A stretch of DNA of 64,000 nt from contig NZ_JBEFLP010000001.1 of the NCBI RefSeq assembly GCF_040149665.1, positions 620,001 to 684,000 on the forward strand, read 5' to 3'. Both the position numbers and the translations under genes were made by a program. The notes under the pieces are model-generated. The model ran no database searches. It worked only from the letters and a program-made list of their open reading frames with translations, and was not told the origin of the DNA. How positions within the stretch are numbered: the stretch's first letter is position 1; every line of letters starts with the position of its first letter. Of the stretch, positions 53,161 to 60,759 are shown piece by piece. This DNA is from Sulfitobacter sp. HNIBRBA3233. Lineage in GTDB: Bacteria; Pseudomonadota; Alphaproteobacteria; Rhodobacterales; Rhodobacteraceae.

Positions 53161-53979
53161 ATGAAACACAGCGATCTTGGGCGCCTGGAGGGCGATCTGC
53201 TGATCTTTGGCGGTCCCTATTCGAACCTTCAGGCCCTGACGGCCCTTCTGGCGCAGGCGAAGGAGATGGACATTCCGCCGGAGCGGATGATCTGCACCGG
53301 CGATATCGTGGCCTATTGCGGTGCGCCAGCCGAAACCGTCGCGGCGGTGCGCCAGCATGGCTGCACGGTGGTTGCGGGCAATTGCGAGCGCCAGCTTGCC
53401 GCGGGCGAGGACGACTGCGGTTGCGGGTTCGAGGAGGGCTCTGCCTGCGACCGGCTGAGCCAGTCCTGGTACGCCTTCGCGCGCGACAGGGTTCCGTCCG
53501 CCGACAGGTTGTGGATGGCGGGGCTGCCGGATGTGGTGAGTTTCCAGAGCGGGCAGAAGCGCTATGCGGTGATCCATGGCGGGGTGCCGGACGTGGCGCA
53601 GTTTATCTGGGAATGCGACGAGGATGCCGTGTTCGACACCGCGTGGGATGCCATCGAAGAGGCTGTCGGCCCCGTCGACGCGGTGATCGCGGGGCATTCG
53701 GGGCTGCCGTTTCTGCGCGTGACGCCGCGTGGATCGTGGATCAACGCCGGTGTGGTCGGCATGCCGCCGCACGACGGCGCGCCGCAAACGCGCTTTGCGG
53801 TGCTGGGTAATACCGGCATGCGGATCGAGCGGCTGGAATACGATGTCGACGGCGCTGTCAGCGATATGCGCAACGCGGGATTGCCCAGCGACTACGCCGA
53901 CGCGCTGCGCAGCGGTTACTGGCCGTCCGAAGACGTGCTGCCCGCGACCTTGCGCGTGCCGGCCTCGGCCAGAGGGTGA
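53161..53979 (+). CDS. Metallophosphoesterase-like protein with degenerate metal site
   Basis: A 272-aa protein with the calcineurin-like fold order, but motif I, normally D-x-H-G-N, reads GGPYSN (about 17-22), and GNHD reads GNCE (about 74-77). Later motifs are partly kept: GDIVAYCG (about 47-54), HGG (about 140-142) and GHSG (about 178-181). Both metal ligands of motif I are therefore missing, so normal dinuclear catalysis is doubtful. It also has a CGCG patch and other Cys (about 86-97). AGGAG precedes the ATG. Its 3' end overlaps xerD by 64 bp. Confidence 0.83.
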   Translation: MKHSDLGRLEGDLLIFGGPYSNLQALTALLAQAKEMDIPPERMICTGDIVAYCGAPAETVAAVRQHGCTVVAGNCERQLAAGEDDCGCGFEEGSACDRLSQSWYAFARDRVPSADRLWMAGLPDVVSFQSGQKRYAVIHGGVPDVAQFIWECDEDAVFDTAWDAIEEAVGPVDAVIAGHSGLPFLRVTPRGSWINAGVVGMPPHDGAPQTRFAVLGNTGMRIERLEYDVDGAVSDMRNAGLPSDYADALRSGYWPSEDVLPATLRVPASARG

Positions 53980-54887
53980 TGTTCCAGCACCAGTTCGGAC
54001 AGGCGCGCCTCCAGAACGTGGGTGTAGATTTCCGTCGTGGCGACATCCGCATGGCCCAGCATGGTCTGGATCGCCCGAAGATCGGCGCCGCCCGCCAGCA
54101 GGTGGGTCGCAAAGGCATGGCGCAGCGTATGCGGGGTGACCTTGGTCGGCGGGACGCCCGCCGCCAGCGCGATTTCCTTGATCAGCATGTAGAACCGGTG
54201 CCGCGTCAGATGCCCGGCCTTGCCGCGCGACGGGAACAGAAACCGCGAGGCGGGCTGTTTGCGCGCCTGCGCGGCGGCGTCCTCGGCGTCGCGCAGCGAC
54301 AGCCACGCGGCCAGCGCGTCGCGGGCATCCGGTGAGAGCGGCACCATCCGTTCCTTGCCGCCCTTACCGAGAATCAACAGCAGGCGCGGATCGCCCCGCG
54401 CGGCACTGACCGGAAGACCGACCAGTTCGCTGACCCGCATGCCGGTCGCGTAGAGAAGCTCCATGAGGCAGGTGTTGCGCACCCTCTCGTGGGTGCCGCG
54501 ACCGGTCTCGCGCGCGGCGATCAGAAGGCGGTCCACTTCCTCGACCGACAGCACCTTGGGCAACCGCTTGTCCTGTCCCGGTCCGGAAATCTGGATCGCG
54601 GGGTTGTCGCTGCGCAGACCCTCCTCGAAGGCGAAACGATAGAGCTGCTTGATCGCCGAAAGCCGCCGTGCGCGGGTCGATTTTGCCAGCCCCTGCGCAT
54701 CGCAATGCACGAGGTAGCGTTCGACATCTTCACGGGTTGCGGCGATGAAGTCGCGCGCCTGGCCCGCCAGCCAGCTGTCGAAATCCTTCAGATCGCGCCC
54801 GTAGGCCAGCAAGGTGTTGTTGGCTGCTCCGAGTTCGGCGGCCTGCGCTTCGAGAAACGCCGAGATCCAGGAGGACGGCGCCCGCAC
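53916..54887 (-). CDS. xerD: Tyrosine recombinase XerD
   Basis: A 323-aa chromosome-dimer resolvase subunit. The N-terminal core-binding domain (about 1-95) is followed by the catalytic domain with R151, K175, H253, R256, H279 and nucleophile Y288 (TEIYTHV). It acts with XerC and FtsK at dif. The start is GTG 54887, two bases after the stop of the upstream gene. Adjacent aroKB and lineage genes argue for the housekeeping XerD rather than a mobile integrase. The C-terminal tail is slightly longer than usual. Confidence 0.93.
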   Translation of the reverse strand: MRAPSSWISAFLEAQAAELGAANNTLLAYGRDLKDFDSWLAGQARDFIAATREDVERYLVHCDAQGLAKSTRARRLSAIKQLYRFAFEEGLRSDNPAIQISGPGQDKRLPKVLSVEEVDRLLIAARETGRGTHERVRNTCLMELLYATGMRVSELVGLPVSAARGDPRLLLILGKGGKERMVPLSPDARDALAAWLSLRDAEDAAAQARKQPASRFLFPSRGKAGHLTRHRFYMLIKEIALAAGVPPTKVTPHTLRHAFATHLLAGGADLRAIQTMLGHADVATTEIYTHVLEARLSELVLEHHPLAEAGTRKVAGSTSSDGQ

Positions 54888-54889
54888 GG

Positions 54890-56473
54890 TCAGCGCTCCC
54901 GCTCGGTCAGCAGGATTTGCAGCGATGCGCGGCGGGCGGTGTCCTCCAGCCCCAGCGCGCGCAGCGTACCCAGCGCCTGCCGCAGCGCAAGGCTGTCGCC
55001 GCGCGCACCGGTGTGCAGCTGGTCGATGGCCCGCAGCAGCGCCTCGCCCAGACGTTTCTGGGCGGCCATCTCCATCAGTTCGGGATCGGCTTCGGGGGAG
55101 GAAAACGCATCGAAGATCGCGCGGGGCAGGGGATCACGCGGGGCGCTGACGGGCGTTTCGCCACGGGCCACGGCGGCGGCAAGGGTGAAGGGCATGTCGG
55201 CGGTATCGCTGATCTGGGGCCGCCGCGCGGCCAGCTCGTACTCCGGCGACAAAAGCCCCATGTGCAGCTGCACCCGCGACGCACGGTCGTCGAGTGCGAG
55301 GTCCGCCAGCCGTGGATAGAAGGCGCTGGAAAAGCTTACATCAAGACCCGCCTCGCGCATTGCGTCCCATGCGGGCGGCAGTGCCTCCGACACTTTTTCC
55401 GGCAGGCTGTCGTCCAGTGCCGCATCCAGCCGTTGCACCGCGCGCACCCTGTCCCAGATCCCGCCCGAGGCGGCCGGCTTGCGGTCCGTATAAAGGCCCA
55501 GCAGGCGGTTGTCGGGCAGGGCGCCGGCGCGGGTCAGACGCTCGGCCGCTTGGATCTGTGATTTCCAGCCTGTGATGTCGCGCAGATCGGCAACGGCAAA
55601 GGCACGCGGCAACGGCCCGGTGGGAAGGGATTCGCCGATCGTCTCGTAGAGCCGGAAGGTCAGCGGGTCGGGCTGGCGCGGCGCACGCAGCGGCGGCGCG
55701 TCCTCGAAGAGGTCCGGGTTCAGGAACCGGTCCAGCACGTTCAACTCGTCCACCGGCAACAGCGACAGCGCCTTGGCTGACCCGAAGGCGAGGGCGGCGT
55801 TGTCCCACGCCCCGTTGCGCGCGTCGCAGAAGATGCGCAGACCGATGTCCTGTGTCATGCGCGGATTGCGCGACAGCTCCCCGCAGGGCGTGTCCTCGGT
55901 GCCGACCAGCAGGCTGAGCTGTGCCCAAAGATCGAACAGCGCGGGCGCGCGCGCGGCGCCGCCCTGTTCCAGCAGCGAAAGCGCAGGATCAACGGCCCCG
56001 AGCGCCATCAGCTTCTGCGCCCGCGCCAGCGTCAGCGCGTCCTGCGCGTCAGCCTGCCCCTGCGGCGCGCTCGCCTCGGCAAGCAGCAGCGTGAACAGCA
56101 GCGCATTCGCGGCGGGCAGGTCGCTTTCGGGCAGATCGCCGATCAACTCGACCACATCAGCGACGTCGCTGCCGGACCACAGATCGGGCTTCATGCCCGT
56201 GACAGACGCGGGGACCAGCCCCACGGTCAGCGACGTGCGCGCATCGAGCGGTCGCACGATCACCTGCGGTGCGGTTCCGGTGGCGGCCACTGCGGGTTCG
56301 TCGGCGGTGCGGTTGCGGGGGCTGGTTTCGGGGGCGCGGGGAAGCTGCGCCAGCGGTTGCGGAGCATCCAGCCAGTCAATGACCGACAGCGGGCCGTCAA
56401 TACGGTCCTGCGCGGACACCGCCAATGGCAGCATCGCGCCGAGCGCGCAGGCCAGCCAATGTGACGCGCGCAC
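54890..56473 (-). CDS. Exported protein of unknown function, xerD-aroK neighbourhood
   Basis: A 527-aa protein. The GTG start at 56473 gives a Sec signal peptide (ASHWLACALGAMLPLAVSAQ). The mature part is Ala- and Leu-rich, mostly helical, with TPR- or alpha-solenoid character and no enzymatic motif that I can name; two Cys at about 207 and 222 could form a disulfide (CGEL...FCDA). It begins four bases after the stop of a 50-aa membrane protein and ends two bases before xerD, so the three genes form a tight unit. Likely periplasmic. Function unknown. Confidence 0.78.
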   Translation of the reverse strand: MRASHWLACALGAMLPLAVSAQDRIDGPLSVIDWLDAPQPLAQLPRAPETSPRNRTADEPAVAATGTAPQVIVRPLDARTSLTVGLVPASVTGMKPDLWSGSDVADVVELIGDLPESDLPAANALLFTLLLAEASAPQGQADAQDALTLARAQKLMALGAVDPALSLLEQGGAARAPALFDLWAQLSLLVGTEDTPCGELSRNPRMTQDIGLRIFCDARNGAWDNAALAFGSAKALSLLPVDELNVLDRFLNPDLFEDAPPLRAPRQPDPLTFRLYETIGESLPTGPLPRAFAVADLRDITGWKSQIQAAERLTRAGALPDNRLLGLYTDRKPAASGGIWDRVRAVQRLDAALDDSLPEKVSEALPPAWDAMREAGLDVSFSSAFYPRLADLALDDRASRVQLHMGLLSPEYELAARRPQISDTADMPFTLAAAVARGETPVSAPRDPLPRAIFDAFSSPEADPELMEMAAQKRLGEALLRAIDQLHTGARGDSLALRQALGTLRALGLEDTARRASLQILLTERER

Positions 56474-56477
56474 GGCC

Positions 56478-56630
56478 CTATTGCCCCTCAAGCGTGACCG
56501 GCACGCGGATTTCCGCCGGTGGCTGGGAGAAGCTGACCCCGAAATAGGGTGCGGCATACGCATAGGCCACAAGCGCGATGAATCCCAGAATGGCAAGGAT
56601 TACCAAGAGCTTGAAGAGTTTTCCTAACAT
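56478..56630 (-). CDS. Small single-span membrane protein
   Basis: A 50-aa protein starting MLGKLFKLLVILAILGF with one transmembrane segment (about 7-26) and a short periplasmic tail (SQPPAEIRVPVTLEGQ). The ATG at 56630 follows AAGGCGGG. It heads the minus-strand unit with the exported protein and xerD and is divergent from aroK. Unknown function; similar small proteins occur at this position in related genomes (recalled, not checked). Confidence 0.75.
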   Translation of the reverse strand: MLGKLFKLLVILAILGFIALVAYAYAAPYFGVSFSQPPAEIRVPVTLEGQ

Positions 56631-56707
56631 GCCTGCCCGCCTTTTCAGCCTATAATTAAGCAAACTATATATGGCCTTTTCGGCAAGATCACGTCATTCA
56701 GAGACCT

Positions 56708-57304
56708 ATGAGCGAAATTGAGCACACTGCCGCACAAACGGGCGCGAAAACAAAGGCATTCCGTCTGAAAAAGACGGTTGCGCTGGTCGGTATGATGGGC
56801 GCGGGAAAAACCGCCGTGGGCCGGGCTGTCGCCGCCAAGATCGGTGTGCCGTTCCTCGACAGCGACGCCGAGATCGAGGCCGCGGCCAACCTGACCGTTC
56901 CGGAGATTTTCCAGCGTGACGGAGAGGCGTTCTTTCGCAAACGCGAGGCCGAGGTGATCCGGCGTCTGCTGGAGCACCACAGGGGGATCCTGTCGACCGG
57001 CGGGGGCGCCTATCTGGCCGAGGTCAACCGCAGCAACATCTCAGACAAGGGGGTCGCCGTCTGGCTGGACGCCGATCTGGATCTGCTCTGGACCCGTGTG
57101 CGCCACAAGGACTCGCGCCCGCTGCTGCGCACCGACAATCCCAAGCGTACCCTGTCGGAGATTTTCGCGGCCCGCACGCCCATCTACCGGCTGGCCGAAC
57201 TGCGCGTGCCCTGCGAGGCAAAGATCAGCATCGAGGCGATGGCCGACCGTGTGATCGACACGCTGCTGATGCGGCCGGACGTTTTGGAGAGAACACATGA
57301 CTGA
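56708..57304 (+). CDS. aroK: Shikimate kinase
   Basis: A 198-aa enzyme that phosphorylates shikimate with ATP, a step of the chorismate pathway. Walker A is GMMGAGKTAVGR (28-39). Shikimate-binding residues fall in FLDSDAEIE (about 49-57) and the conserved GGG (LSTGGGAY, about 95-102), and the lid Arg lies in RPLLRTDNP. An N-terminal extension of about 20 residues is typical for alphaproteobacteria. Its stop overlaps the aroB start by eight bases. Confidence 0.95.
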   Translation: MSEIEHTAAQTGAKTKAFRLKKTVALVGMMGAGKTAVGRAVAAKIGVPFLDSDAEIEAAANLTVPEIFQRDGEAFFRKREAEVIRRLLEHHRGILSTGGGAYLAEVNRSNISDKGVAVWLDADLDLLWTRVRHKDSRPLLRTDNPKRTLSEIFAARTPIYRLAELRVPCEAKISIEAMADRVIDTLLMRPDVLERTHD

Positions 57305-58403
57305 GACCGTTTCGGTCGATCTGCCGGGACGCGCCTATGACGTTGTCATCGGCCAGGGGTTGCTGTCGCAGGCCGGAACCCGGATCGCGCCCTTGCTGCG
57401 CCGTCCACGTGTGGCGATCATCAGCGACGAAACCGTTGCGGCACTGCACCTCGACGCGCTTCAGGCGGGCCTGAACGCTTCGGGCATCACGTCCGAGTGC
57501 CTGACACTGGCCCCCGGCGAAGGGACGAAGAACTGGCAGGCGCTCCAGACCTGTGTCGAATGGCTGCTCGATCAGCGGGTTGAGCGGGGCGACATCGTGA
57601 TTGCCCTCGGCGGTGGGGTGATCGGCGATCTGGTCGGATTTGCCGCCGCGGTGCTGCGGCGCGGGGTCCGGTTCGTGCAGATACCGACGTCTTTGCTGGC
57701 GCAGGTCGACAGTTCGGTCGGGGGCAAGACCGGCATCAACACCCGTCATGGTAAAAATCTGGTGGGGGCGTTCCACCAGCCATCGCTGGTGCTGGCCGAT
57801 ATCGACGTGCTGGCCACGCTGACGCCACGGGACTTTCTGGCGGGCTACGGCGAAGTGGTGAAATACGGCCTGCTGGGGGACGCCGCGTTTTTCGACTGGC
57901 TCGAGCAGAACGGCCCCGCGCTGGCTGCGGGCGACGCGCAGGCGCGTGTGGCGGCTGTGCGCCGCTCGGTCGAGATGAAAGCCGAGATCGTGGTGCGGGA
58001 CGAGACCGAGCAGGGGGATCGCGCCCTGCTGAACCTCGGCCACACGTTCTGTCATGCGTTCGAGGCCGCGACCGGTTACTCGGACCGGTTGCTGCACGGC
58101 GAAGGCGTGGCCATCGGCTGCGCGCTGGCCTTTGATCTCTCGGCGCGCCTTGGCCTGTGCGCGCAGGAGGACCCGAGCCGCGTGCGCGCGCACCTGCGCG
58201 CGATGGGGATGAAGACGGACCCCACGGACATCGACGGTGATCTGCCGGATGCCGAGGCGCTTCTCGATCTCATGGGGCAGGACAAGAAGGTGGTCGAAGG
58301 CCAGCTTCGCTTCATCCTTGCGCGCGGCATCGGGGATGCGTTCGTCACGGCGGATGTCCCGCGTGAGACGGTGCTCGATGTGCTGCGCGATGCGCTGGCC
58401 TGA
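57297..58403 (+). CDS. aroB: 3-dehydroquinate synthase
   Basis: A 368-aa NAD- and metal-dependent enzyme making 3-dehydroquinate from DAHP. Typical motifs: GGGVIGDLVGF (about 102-112), IPTSLLAQVDSSVGGKTGIN (about 126-145) and the metal His cluster in LLNLGHTFCHAFE (about 242-254) and LHGEGVAIG (about 262-270). It overlaps aroK by eight bases, so the two are translationally coupled. Normal length. Confidence 0.96.
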   Translation: MTETVSVDLPGRAYDVVIGQGLLSQAGTRIAPLLRRPRVAIISDETVAALHLDALQAGLNASGITSECLTLAPGEGTKNWQALQTCVEWLLDQRVERGDIVIALGGGVIGDLVGFAAAVLRRGVRFVQIPTSLLAQVDSSVGGKTGINTRHGKNLVGAFHQPSLVLADIDVLATLTPRDFLAGYGEVVKYGLLGDAAFFDWLEQNGPALAAGDAQARVAAVRRSVEMKAEIVVRDETEQGDRALLNLGHTFCHAFEAATGYSDRLLHGEGVAIGCALAFDLSARLGLCAQEDPSRVRAHLRAMGMKTDPTDIDGDLPDAEALLDLMGQDKKVVEGQLRFILARGIGDAFVTADVPRETVLDVLRDALA

Positions 58404-58415
58404 CCGGGCCGCGCG

Positions 58416-58712
58416 TCAGCTGTCGAAATCGACGCCGTAGGCGCGGCAGTACCAGATGAACAGCGGCACTTCGATGACAATGCCGGTGACCAGCGTATAG
58501 AGCCACCACGGCAAGGCCAGCCCGAAGAGGGAAAAGCCGATGCCGCTTCCCGCGTAGACCACGCCGATGACGACCAGCAATGCCACCGTCACCGCGCTGT
58601 CAACCACCACAAGCCGTTTCAGCGAGGTCAGCGACAGCGCGGGGTAAAGCAGCGTGTAGGCGGCGCAAATCGACGCCCACACCACCAGCAAGACTTTCAA
58701 TTCAGGGCCCAA
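58416..58712 (-). CDS. Small three-helix membrane protein
   Basis: A 98-aa protein with three transmembrane segments (about 5-24, 36-58 and 68-90) and a short polar C-terminus. No family is recognised. The ATG at 58712 is eight bases after the ssb stop region, so it may be co-transcribed with ssb. It converges with aroB, 12 bp away. Confidence 0.72.
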   Translation of the reverse strand: MGPELKVLLVVWASICAAYTLLYPALSLTSLKRLVVVDSAVTVALLVVIGVVYAGSGIGFSLFGLALPWWLYTLVTGIVIEVPLFIWYCRAYGVDFDS

Positions 58713-58720
58713 GGCGCTGA

Positions 58721-59239
58721 TCAGAAGGGGATTTCGTCGTCAAGGTCGCGTGCCCCGCCGCCGCCCGAACTGCCGCCCGACCCGGAGCCCTGGCCACCGC
58801 CGTAACCGCCGCCGTCATATCCGCCGCCGCGATCCTCGTAGCCACCGCCGGAACCACCGGCACCGCCACCGCCGCCCGCAGGGCCGTCGCGCCCGTCGAG
58901 CATGGTCAGCGTGCCGCCGTAGCCCTGAAGGACCACTTCGGTCGTATAGCGGTCCGCGCCGGACTGGTCCTGCCATTTGCGTGTCTGCAACTGGCCTTCG
59001 ATATACACTTTGGATCCTTTGCGCAGATACTGCTCCGCAATGCGCACCAGACCTTCCTGAAAGATCGCGACCGAGTGCCACTCGGTCTTCTCGCGGCGCT
59101 CTCCGGTGTTGCGGTCTTTCCACGTCTCGGAGGTGGCGATGCGCAGGTTGCACACCTTGCCGCCGTTCTGGAAACTGCGCACCTCGGGGTCGCGGCCCAG
59201 ATTGCCGATGAGAATTACTTTGTTGACGGAGCCTGCCAT
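58721..59239 (-). CDS. ssb: Single-stranded DNA-binding protein
   Basis: A 172-aa SSB. The OB-fold is at about 3-112 ([16 protein letters not shown], with W40, W53 and F60 as stacking residues by position in the family), then a Gly-rich flexible linker (about 120-165) and the conserved acidic tip DLDDEIPF that recruits repair and replication partners. The ATG at 59239 follows AGGGAG. Divergent from the lytic transglycosylase gene. Confidence 0.96.
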   Translation of the reverse strand: MAGSVNKVILIGNLGRDPEVRSFQNGGKVCNLRIATSETWKDRNTGERREKTEWHSVAIFQEGLVRIAEQYLRKGSKVYIEGQLQTRKWQDQSGADRYTTEVVLQGYGGTLTMLDGRDGPAGGGGGAGGSGGGYEDRGGGYDGGGYGGGQGSGSGGSSGGGGARDLDDEIPF

Positions 59240-59449
59240 GCTGCTCTCCCTTTGGTCTCGCGTGATCCTGGGGCGGGCGACCGGATCGAATCCGCCCGCC
59301 GCCGGTTTCACCCGTTATACCGTGAACCATGGCCAGAACCACCGGCTTTTGTCCCCAAATCGGGGGAGCGCGGCAGGGGCATTCAGGGATGGCATTCGAC
59401 CATCGCTGCGGTATAGTGCCCCGCAACGACGACCGCGTCAGGGGGCAGA

Positions 59450-60046
59450 ATGCGCAAGGCGATGACAGGTTTTCTGGTTGGGGCGATGGTGCTCGGCGGA
59501 CCGGCTTCGGCCGACATCTTCTCGTCCAAGAACCGTGCCAAGCTCTTCGCGTCGCAGACCAAGATCCTCGATAGCCGCGCGTCCAAGCAATATAACAACT
59601 CCGTTCGTCTGCAACCGCCGAAGGTCGTGACCCCCACGAAATGGGGCGACGGGGCCGGGGTTCAGAAATACCGCGGGCGCTACAAGGGGCCATTCCTGGC
59701 CGTTGCGCGCACCGCGGCCCGCAAGCACGGCATTCCCGAGGATCTCTTCTTGCGCCTTGTCCAGCAGGAAAGCGGCTGGAACCCTTCCGCACGGTCGCAC
59801 AAGGGCGCTTTGGGTCTGGCGCAGCTTATGCCCGAAACCGCGAGAACACTGCGCGTCGATCCCGGTGATCCCGCGCAGAACCTCGAAGGCGGGGCGCGGT
59901 ACCTGCGCCAGCAGTACAACACCTTTGGAACCTGGCGGCTGGCGCTTGCCGCCTATAACGCGGGGCCCGGTGCGGTGAAGAAATACGGCGGCATTCCCCC
60001 GTACCGCGAGACGAAAAACTACGTAAAGATCATCGCAGGACAGTGA
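59450..60046 (+). CDS. Lytic transglycosylase (SLT family)
   Basis: A 198-aa exported murein-cleaving enzyme. Sec signal peptide about 1-21 ([17 protein letters not shown]). The SLT domain covers about 80-198 with catalytic Glu107 in VQQESGWNP, then [13 protein letters not shown] and [10 protein letters not shown]. The ATG at 59450 follows GGGGG. It makes 1,6-anhydro-muropeptides for cell-wall turnover or for insertion of envelope machines. Confidence 0.92.
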   Translation: MRKAMTGFLVGAMVLGGPASADIFSSKNRAKLFASQTKILDSRASKQYNNSVRLQPPKVVTPTKWGDGAGVQKYRGRYKGPFLAVARTAARKHGIPEDLFLRLVQQESGWNPSARSHKGALGLAQLMPETARTLRVDPGDPAQNLEGGARYLRQQYNTFGTWRLALAAYNAGPGAVKKYGGIPPYRETKNYVKIIAGQ

Positions 60047-60263
60047 ATTCGGTCATTTTCGACGCCGCTTCTGCAAGGTGACGCAGCGTTAACCTTACGT
60101 AAGCCAATTGTAGGCAAAATCTCTAACGATCTGTTTTACCTGCCTTTATCCTGTGCCGTTGAAAACCCGGTCCGGATCGCCTCATTCACAACCATCAGTC
60201 GCCCCAATCTGGCCTTGATCGGGGGCAATATTCGTCCTCGTACCAGTACTGAGGACCGTCAAC

Positions 60264-60677
60264 ATGAGTCGCGACGCATTCAACGAACGGATTGCCCGCA
60301 TCCACAACCGCAGCGGCAACAGCTCTGCGCATATGGCTCAGGGTGACGGAACAGCGACCTCCATGTACAGCTCCCCGGTTCTGGACACGGCGCCAACGGC
60401 GCGCCGGTACTACAAGACGGTTCTGATGGGGCTCGTGCTGGGCATGATCATCGGCACGGTTGCCGCGGGTCTGGAAAATGCCGCAATGCCGTGGGGACCG
60501 GGCTGGGAATACAACGGCTATGTGACCATCGCGGCTGTCATCGGCCTCTGTGCAGGTCCGGTCATGGCAATTGCGGCCTCCACGATGCGCCGCCGCTTGC
60601 CGGGCTTTTTCTTCTTCAGCGCAGCCTATTTCCCCGCTGTTGTCGGCTCCGCACTGATCGATCTGCCGCTCTTCTGA
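60264..60677 (+). CDS. Small membrane protein, unknown function
   Basis: A 137-aa protein with a polar N-terminus (about 1-48, Ser/Asn/Ala-rich) and three hydrophobic segments (about 52-68, 84-105 and 112-132). The ATG follows GAGGA. A terminator ends the gene, so it is monocistronic. GCGTTAACC (60086-60094) lies in its upstream region and continues as TTACGTAAG, close to a CtrA-type TTAA-N7-TTAA site. Function unknown. Confidence 0.78.
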   Translation: MSRDAFNERIARIHNRSGNSSAHMAQGDGTATSMYSSPVLDTAPTARRYYKTVLMGLVLGMIIGTVAAGLENAAMPWGPGWEYNGYVTIAAVIGLCAGPVMAIAASTMRRRLPGFFFFSAAYFPAVVGSALIDLPLF

Positions 60678-60709
60678 TCCCGCCGGACCATCGCGCCACC
60701 CGAAAAACA

Positions 60710-60740
60710 GGGCAGCTTGTTAGAGCTGCCCGTTTTCGTT
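60710..60740 (+). terminator. Terminator between convergent genes, usable from both sides
   Basis: GGGCAGCT - TGTTAG - AGCTGCCC, a perfect 8-bp stem followed by GTTTTCGTTTTC on the plus strand. On the other strand GTTTTTCG follows it. It lies between the membrane protein and the convergent ABC ATPase gene. Confidence 0.85.
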
Positions 60741-60759
60741 TTCAAAACCGGCGCAGCGG

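Noticed and set aside
53916-54887. Tyrosine recombinase considered as the integrase of a mobile element
   Set aside because: Motifs and length fit XerD; neighbours are housekeeping genes (aroK, aroB), with no attachment-site repeats or phage genes. The tRNA-Leu in the window is about 18 kb away and intact.
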